DNA of 64,000 nucleotides, taken from NCBI RefSeq assembly GCF_001544755.2, contig NZ_FCOF02000023.1:35932-99931 (forward strand), read 5' to 3'. Below the pieces are notes generated by a model. The model was not told the origin of the DNA. It did no database searches and worked only from the letters and a program-made list of their open reading frames with translations. The position numbers were made by a program, and so were the translations under genes. This DNA comes from Caballeronia catudaia (lineage in GTDB: Bacteria > Pseudomonadota > Gammaproteobacteria > Burkholderiales > Burkholderiaceae). Positions within the stretch are counted from its first letter, which is position 1; every line of letters starts with the position of its first letter. Positions 59,518-64,000 of the stretch are shown one piece after another.

Positions 59518-60831
59518 TCAGCCGAGCTGCATGCTCGCGCGATCCTGTGCGGCCATCAGCGCGGCGCGCAAGTTCGTGTGGATCGCGACGAAGTGCACCA
59601 TCAGGCTGTCCGCTTGTTGAAAGTACCACGGCGTGTTGACGGTCATGCAGTCGATGCCGTGTTCGAGTTTCCAGCCGAGACGGTCCGTCAGCAGGTTCGC
59701 GATGATGGTCTGATCGCCGCCGTTCGCATACGTGCTCGATTTGTCGGGCGCCGCGCTCACGTGCGCGTGAATCTCATCGACGAAAGCAAGGGTCGCGGGC
59801 TTGCGGCGGAAACCGAGCACGCCTGCGTTGATGACCCACGGGCCGATGTCATGCGCCGCGAGGATGTCGCGCCCGGCGAGCAGCGGTTCGAGCGGCTTCT
59901 TCTGATCGAAGAACAGGATGTCGGCATCGATCCAGATTGCCCAGTCATGATCCGGCAGGTGCTTGCGCAGGAACCACGGCTTGAGCCACGTTCCCGATGT
60001 GCCCGGCCCGACTTCGGCGGGCGTCTGCCGATAGACGTACAGCGTATAGCCGTGGCGCTCGCAATATCGGCGCATGTTCTCTTCGGCGATGGCGCCATAC
60101 GCGCGCACGTTCGGCGTGTAGTAGGTGACGAGCGCGATGGGCTTGCCGGGGTTGTAGACGCTGTGCTCCGCATTGTCGCCGGCGGTCTGGGCCGGGAACT
60201 GGAAGAGCGGCGCGCTCCTCTGCTGACAGTCGTTGATGTGTCCGGCCACCGCTTCACGAAAGTTCGAAGGAATGAAGGCGTACAAGGCTTCCTCGCCGAG
60301 CGCGAGGGTCCAGACGTTCGGCATGTTCTGCCAGACTGGAGCGCAGCGCGGGCCGCAATGCATCGTGCCGATGATTCCGCCAACCTCGCCTGCTTCGATG
60401 TAATCGAGCGGAGCAAGCAGGGCGACTTCGTTCATTGGCTCTTTGCCGATCTTGCACAGGTCGATGCAGTGAACGATGAAGTTCCGGATGGCCTGCGTGT
60501 TGCGCCAGATCTGCACCTCCGTCTGGTGCGTTTCCTCTCTGCCGTACGCGCTCAACAGCGTATGTTGCCGGCCATCGGCGATCGGCTCGACCGGATGCGC
60601 GTTGAGCACGATGCAGTTTTCGCTCATGCAGACGAGCAACGCCATGTCGGGCATTTGGCGCAGGTGATGCAGGATCGCTTCGTACTTGAGCAGCAGTTGA
60701 TGCGCATCGCCCCGGATGCCGGCCATCGAGACCGTTGCATGCTCGTAACCCATGCGGGAAGCGTAGTGCTTGTGATTGGTGAGGACTTCGGGTGCGTCGG
60801 CGTGGAGGAGGCTCAGGCAGCGTGTGGTCAT
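59518..60831 (-). CDS. Two-half GT-A glycosyltransferase-like protein (GMA12/MNN10-like C-terminal half)
   Basis: A 437-residue protein with two similar halves. Residues about 225-437 form a GT-A galactosyl-transferase-like domain: VTYYTPNVRAYG, CERHGYTLYVYR, TWLKPWFLRKHLPDHDWAIWIDADILFF with the metal motif DAD at 302-304, then WVINAGVLGFRRKP and NGGDQTIIANLL. Residues 1-215 follow the same plan (ASRMGYEHATVSM, LLLKYEAILHHLRQMPDMALLVCMSENCIVLN) but MSEN replaces the DxD, so this half is probably non-catalytic. No glycan cluster surrounds it; it is convergent with the ChoX gene, 18 bp apart. Confidence 0.75.
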   Translation of the reverse strand: MTTRCLSLLHADAPEVLTNHKHYASRMGYEHATVSMAGIRGDAHQLLLKYEAILHHLRQMPDMALLVCMSENCIVLNAHPVEPIADGRQHTLLSAYGREETHQTEVQIWRNTQAIRNFIVHCIDLCKIGKEPMNEVALLAPLDYIEAGEVGGIIGTMHCGPRCAPVWQNMPNVWTLALGEEALYAFIPSNFREAVAGHINDCQQRSAPLFQFPAQTAGDNAEHSVYNPGKPIALVTYYTPNVRAYGAIAEENMRRYCERHGYTLYVYRQTPAEVGPGTSGTWLKPWFLRKHLPDHDWAIWIDADILFFDQKKPLEPLLAGRDILAAHDIGPWVINAGVLGFRRKPATLAFVDEIHAHVSAAPDKSSTYANGGDQTIIANLLTDRLGWKLEHGIDCMTVNTPWYFQQADSLMVHFVAIHTNLRAALMAAQDRASMQLG

Positions 60832-61197
60832 GTCGTTCGGATCGGAAACGGGTCTTGCAGTGATGCGGTTTTTTTACAGATTCAGAAGTATCCGGACCAC
60901 CGACCGGACGAGCTATCGGGCATGTCTGAAATAAGAGAAGTTCGAAACGCGCGAAACACGGCATTGCAGTAGTCGCAACTGGACAGATTTTCGTCGCAAT
61001 CGGTCGAGCCGCGACATATATGGACCCTTATTTTTGAATGTGTCGACGCAACGATGGATCGCGTCGGGCAGCAGGTCGAACGCAGCCTTCAGCAGTTTCC
61101 GCAAGTGTCATCGCGATATGCCTTCGCGCCGTGCGCGTGAGGCACCGCATCGCTTTTTCCAACGCAATACCGATCAAGACGAGCAAAGGACGAGCAC
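60832..61197. other. 366-bp divergent intergenic region
   Basis: It lies between the glycosyltransferase and the porin. It holds GTTTTTTTAC near 60870 and an AT-rich patch (GACATATATGGACCCTTATTTTTG) around 61012, which may contain the porin promoter, and AAAGGACG as the porin ribosome binding site. A 63-codon minus-strand frame at 60913-61104 is unsupported. I see nothing else. Confidence 0.5.
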
Positions 61198-62358
61198 ATG
61201 AAAAAAGGACATGCCACGGGACATGCCGGGAAGATCGCAGCACTCGCGCTCGCTGCGGGCGCGGCGAGCGCACCGTTGTCGGCGCATGCGCAAAGCAGCG
61301 TGACGCTCTACGGCATTCTCGATGCAGGCATCACCTGGGTGAGCAACACGGGCGGCTCGCACGTCGTCAAGTTCGACGACGGCATTTCCTACGGCAACCG
61401 CATCGGCTTTCGCGGCGTCGAAGATCTGGGCGGCGGCCTGCAGGCCGTGTTCGTGCTCGAATCGGGCTTCCATCTGGGCAACGGTCAATACGCGTTCGGC
61501 GGCGCGGAGTTCGGGCGGCAAGCGTATGTGGGACTGAAGAACCAGTGGGGCACCCTGTCGCTCGGCAATCAGCTCGATATGACCGAAGAGTTCGTCTATC
61601 TCTACAACATCTCCGCATGGGCGAGCGGCTATGCGATCCATCAGGGCGACTTCGACCGCATGAACGGCGACCGTCTGCCGAACTCGGTCAAGTTCCTGTC
61701 GAACGATTTCGGCGGCTTCACGTTCGGTGGCATGTATTCGTTCGGGAATCAGGCGGGCAACTTTCATCGCAACAGCGCGTGGAGCGTGGGCGCGCATTAC
61801 GCGGCGAGCACCTTCAACGTCGGCGCGGCCTATACGCAGCTGAACAACCCCAATGGCATCTATGCCTTCGATCCCTACGCGATGATCGGCGCGCGCACGT
61901 TCCTCGGCCAGCCGACCGTGACCGTCGATCCGGCCACGGGCGCCGTCACCGATCTCTACAGTGCGAACGCGTTCCCCGTCGACAAGCAGGGCGCGTTCGC
62001 GGTGGGCGCCGCGTGGACCATCGACAAGCTGATGTTGTCGGGCAACTTCACGTACACGACGATCAAGGGACTCGGCCAGACTTCGCACATGCAGGTGTAC
62101 GAAGCCGGCGCGTCATACAGCTTCATGCCCGACCTGAGCCTGTACGGGGGCTATCAGCACACGCGCTTCGAAGGCAATCACTGGAATCAGGGTTCGCTCG
62201 GGCTGCACTATCTGCTCTCGAAGCGCACGGATGTCTATGTCTCCGGCGATTATCTGCGTGCATCCGGTCCGATCGATGCGGTGATCGGCTATAGCTTCAC
62301 GCCGTCGTCGTCGAATACCCAGGCCGATGTGCGTATCGGCATGCGGCATTCCTTCTAA
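61198..62358 (+). CDS. Outer membrane porin (Gram-negative porin family)
   Basis: A 386-residue beta-barrel trimeric porin. The signal peptide ends SAPLSAHA, followed by the classical mature start QSSVTLYGILDAGI. Other landmarks are NRIGFRGVEDLGGGLQAVFVLESGF and GRQAYVGLKNQWGTLSLGNQ in the first strands, and the final strand DVRIGMRHSF with terminal phenylalanine for BAM recognition. Probably a general or anion-preferring porin; its place beside the cluster may reflect uptake of pathway substrates. Its stop codon overlaps the convergent GlxA regulator stop. Confidence 0.94.
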   Translation: MKKGHATGHAGKIAALALAAGAASAPLSAHAQSSVTLYGILDAGITWVSNTGGSHVVKFDDGISYGNRIGFRGVEDLGGGLQAVFVLESGFHLGNGQYAFGGAEFGRQAYVGLKNQWGTLSLGNQLDMTEEFVYLYNISAWASGYAIHQGDFDRMNGDRLPNSVKFLSNDFGGFTFGGMYSFGNQAGNFHRNSAWSVGAHYAASTFNVGAAYTQLNNPNGIYAFDPYAMIGARTFLGQPTVTVDPATGAVTDLYSANAFPVDKQGAFAVGAAWTIDKLMLSGNFTYTTIKGLGQTSHMQVYEAGASYSFMPDLSLYGGYQHTRFEGNHWNQGSLGLHYLLSKRTDVYVSGDYLRASGPIDAVIGYSFTPSSSNTQADVRIGMRHSF

Positions 62359-63332
62359 GCCGCGGCGAGCCGCGCGGGAACGACGGCGCGCAATGCGCTG
62401 CGGTCCTGCCGCGGGCTCGTGTTGAAGCGCACGCGATACGTGCGCGAAAAGTGCGACGGCGATTCGAATCCGCACGCGACGCATACCGCGAGAATCGACA
62501 TGTCGGTTTGCTGAAGCAGCTCGCGCGCGCGCGTCAGGCGCAGGCCGAGATAGAAATGCGTCGGCGTGTCCTTCAATGAAGCGCAGAACAGGCGTTCGAG
62601 CTGACGCCGCGTCACGCCGATGGATTCCGCCAGCGCGTCGGGCGACAGCGGCTCTTCCATGTTCTCCTCCATCAGCTCGATCACCTGGATCAGCTTCCGG
62701 TTGTGGATCCCATATCGCGCGGCGATCTGCAGCCGCTGATGATCGGAGCGCTGCCGGATGCGTCCCAGCACGAACTGCTCCGACACCTGCGCGGCGAGGC
62801 TCGCGCCATGCTCGCGCGCGATCACATCGAGCATCAGATCGATCGATGCCGTGCCGCCCGCGCACGTGATGCGCCGCGTGTCGATCTCGAAGAGCTCCTG
62901 GCTCGTCTCGATGGACGGATAGCGTTCCGCGAACGCCGCGGCCGCTTCCCAGTGCAGCGTTGCGCGCTTGCCCGCGAGCAGGCCCGCTTCCGCGAGGATG
63001 AAGCTTCCGGTGTCGATGCCGCCGAGCGTCGCCCCCGCGCGATCGAGCCGCTTCAGCCAGTCGCCGATCGCGCGCGTATAGCGCGACAGCGGCTCGAAGC
63101 CCGACACGACGAACACGGTGCGCGCATCGACGACGCTGTCGAACGCGCCTTCCGGATTGAGCGAGATGCCGTTGCTCGCGGCGACCGGGCCGCCATCGAC
63201 GGAAAGGATATGCCAGCGATACAGCTCGCCCGCGAAGCGATTGGCGACACGCAGCGGTTCGATCGCGGACATGAAGCCGATCGACGAAAACTCGGGCAGG
63301 AGCAGGAAATGGAAATCGTGCGGAGCGGACAT
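62355..63332 (-). CDS. GlxA-type AraC family regulator with altered sensor elbow
   Basis: A 325-residue regulator from ATG 63332 (MSAPHDFHFLLLPEFSSIGFMSAIEPLRVANRF). The nucleophile-elbow equivalent reads GGIDTGSFILAEAGLL: aspartate replaces the cysteine present in the other three GlxA proteins of the window. The AraC domain has LSPDALAESIGVTRRQLERLF and VCVACGFESPSHFSRTYRVRFN. Relatives respond to carnitine, arginine or betaine-type ligands. It is tail-to-tail with the porin, sharing 4 bp. Its target genes are not evident. Confidence 0.86.
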   Translation of the reverse strand: MSAPHDFHFLLLPEFSSIGFMSAIEPLRVANRFAGELYRWHILSVDGGPVAASNGISLNPEGAFDSVVDARTVFVVSGFEPLSRYTRAIGDWLKRLDRAGATLGGIDTGSFILAEAGLLAGKRATLHWEAAAAFAERYPSIETSQELFEIDTRRITCAGGTASIDLMLDVIAREHGASLAAQVSEQFVLGRIRQRSDHQRLQIAARYGIHNRKLIQVIELMEENMEEPLSPDALAESIGVTRRQLERLFCASLKDTPTHFYLGLRLTRARELLQQTDMSILAVCVACGFESPSHFSRTYRVRFNTSPRQDRSALRAVVPARLAAA

Positions 63333-63449
63333 CGGATCGATCTTGAAGGCGGGTCGAAGAGCGGTCGTCCACGTTATCAAGCGCAAGAAGCGCGCGCAAT
63401 CCGGCGCGCCCCGAAGGGCGGCCGGATTCAGCCAGTGCGAACGCGCTGC

Positions 63450-64000
63450 TCAGCCGCTCGCGAGCGCGTTCGTGAGCGTCTGTGCGACCGTGGCGAGATG
63501 CGGCTCGACGACGAGGTCGGTGTGCCGGCCCTCGACCTTCATGACGCGCAAGCCGTGCTTCGCGACGCGCTGCCAGACCGGCAGCGGATCGCCGTACGAA
63601 TCGTCGAGCAAGGTGGCGCGCACGTAGACGATCGGTCCGCCATCGTAGCGACGCGGCTTGTAGTTCGTCATCGCGACGCGCATTGATTCGCGCACGCGCA
63701 GAAGCGCGGGCGGCAAGCCGGCCAGCTCGGCAGAAGGCTTGGGCGCCTGCCTTCCCGCGCCCGTTCGCATGCCCATGCGCCCGCGCACGCGATCGGTGAT
63801 CGCGGCGGCCTTGCCGCGCATGTAGCCGAAGCGCCCGCGTGCATCGAGCGAACGCAATTCACGCAGGCGCTCCGCGACCAGGCCCGCCTGATGGCGCGTC
63901 CATTGCGAGAGGGGCAGGCAGTGCTCGTGGACGTAGGTGTCGAGCAGGCAGAGCATCTCGATCTTCTCGCCCGCCGCGACGAGCTGCTGCGCGATCTCGA
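63450..64000 (-). CDS. Alpha/beta-hydrolase thioesterase-domain protein, C-terminal part
   Basis: The frame is open to the window edge, so only the last 183 residues are seen. EIAQQLVAAGEKIEMLCLLDTYVHEH fits the strand-helix after the catalytic serine of type I thioesterase domains (as at the end of peptide/polyketide synthetases), and GRHTDLVVEPHLATVAQTLTNALA supplies the catalytic histidine region. YVRATLLDDSYGDPLPVWQRVA carries the usual acid-helix context. Whether this is a stand-alone thioesterase or the end of a larger synthetase cannot be decided here. Confidence 0.7.
   Translation of the reverse strand, partial: EIAQQLVAAGEKIEMLCLLDTYVHEHCLPLSQWTRHQAGLVAERLRELRSLDARGRFGYMRGKAAAITDRVRGRMGMRTGAGRQAPKPSAELAGLPPALLRVRESMRVAMTNYKPRRYDGGPIVYVRATLLDDSYGDPLPVWQRVAKHGLRVMKVEGRHTDLVVEPHLATVAQTLTNALASG

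Noticed and set aside
60913..61104. 63-codon minus-strand frame between glycosyltransferase and porin
   Set aside because: There is no ribosome binding site and no recognisable feature. It occupies the likely porin promoter region.
61038..62294. 418-codon plus-strand frame overlapping the porin
   Set aside because: It is an out-of-frame, arginine-rich shadow. The porin frame has a signal peptide and a terminal phenylalanine.
1..64000. tRNA, rRNA, insertion sequences or prophage genes
   Set aside because: No clover-leaf with CCA-type end, rRNA segment, transposase or integrase was recognised on either strand by reading. A tRNAscan or IS search was not possible.

Overview
The window is GC-rich, densely coded DNA of the kind found in Burkholderiaceae (Caballeronia, Paraburkholderia or Burkholderia sensu lato). 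That placement rests on protein flavour (classical burkholderial porin, several GlxA-type AraC regulators, choline/betaine gene order) and on family-level recognition, not on any search.

Most of the window is a catabolic supercluster for choline, choline-O-sulfate and glycine betaine. From 9.5 to 13.6 kb lies a betaine/choline ABC transporter (choV, choW, choX) with a gbdR-type regulator inside it. From 16.7 to 25.6 kb lies a serine deaminase / heterotetrameric sarcosine oxidase operon (sdaA, soxBDAG, a folB-like gene, a small unknown gene, an MFS carrier). From 35.5 to 40.7 kb are betA, betB and betI with a clear BetI-type palindrome, and fdhA. From 41.6 to 54.1 kb a second gbdR-like regulator faces a long operon: dipeptidase, V4R-like protein, dgcA, dgcB, ETF alpha and beta, gbcA, gbcB and a betaine-binding protein. 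From 54.9 to 59.5 kb are purU, a LysR regulator, choline sulfatase betC and a second choline-binding protein. Together they encode choline sulfate -> choline -> betaine aldehyde -> glycine betaine -> dimethylglycine -> sarcosine -> glycine, plus serine -> pyruvate, with formaldehyde and formyl-folate disposal. No glyA or betT is present.

A complete type I-E CRISPR-Cas system (cas3, casA-E, cas1, cas2, AT-rich leader, 15 repeats) occupies 25.7-35.45 kb, between the sarcosine operon and betA. Its repeats carry a readable history: the four leader-proximal repeats share one A-to-G change, and the two distal repeats are degenerate.

The ends hold ordinary genes. On the left: FAH hydrolase, MFS efflux, MscS channel with a cyclic-nucleotide-binding-like domain, thioesterase, chemoreceptor, AGE-family epimerase, small unknowns. 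On the right: a two-half glycosyltransferase, a porin, a fourth GlxA regulator and a thioesterase fragment. Unexplained noncoding structure includes a roughly 230-310 bp dispersed repeat in three copies, each with a long central palindrome, a heptanucleotide tandem repeat touching purU, a structured leader with an intrinsic terminator before sdaA, palindromes before cas3 and betI, and decayed gene remnants at 7.25 and 13.6 kb.
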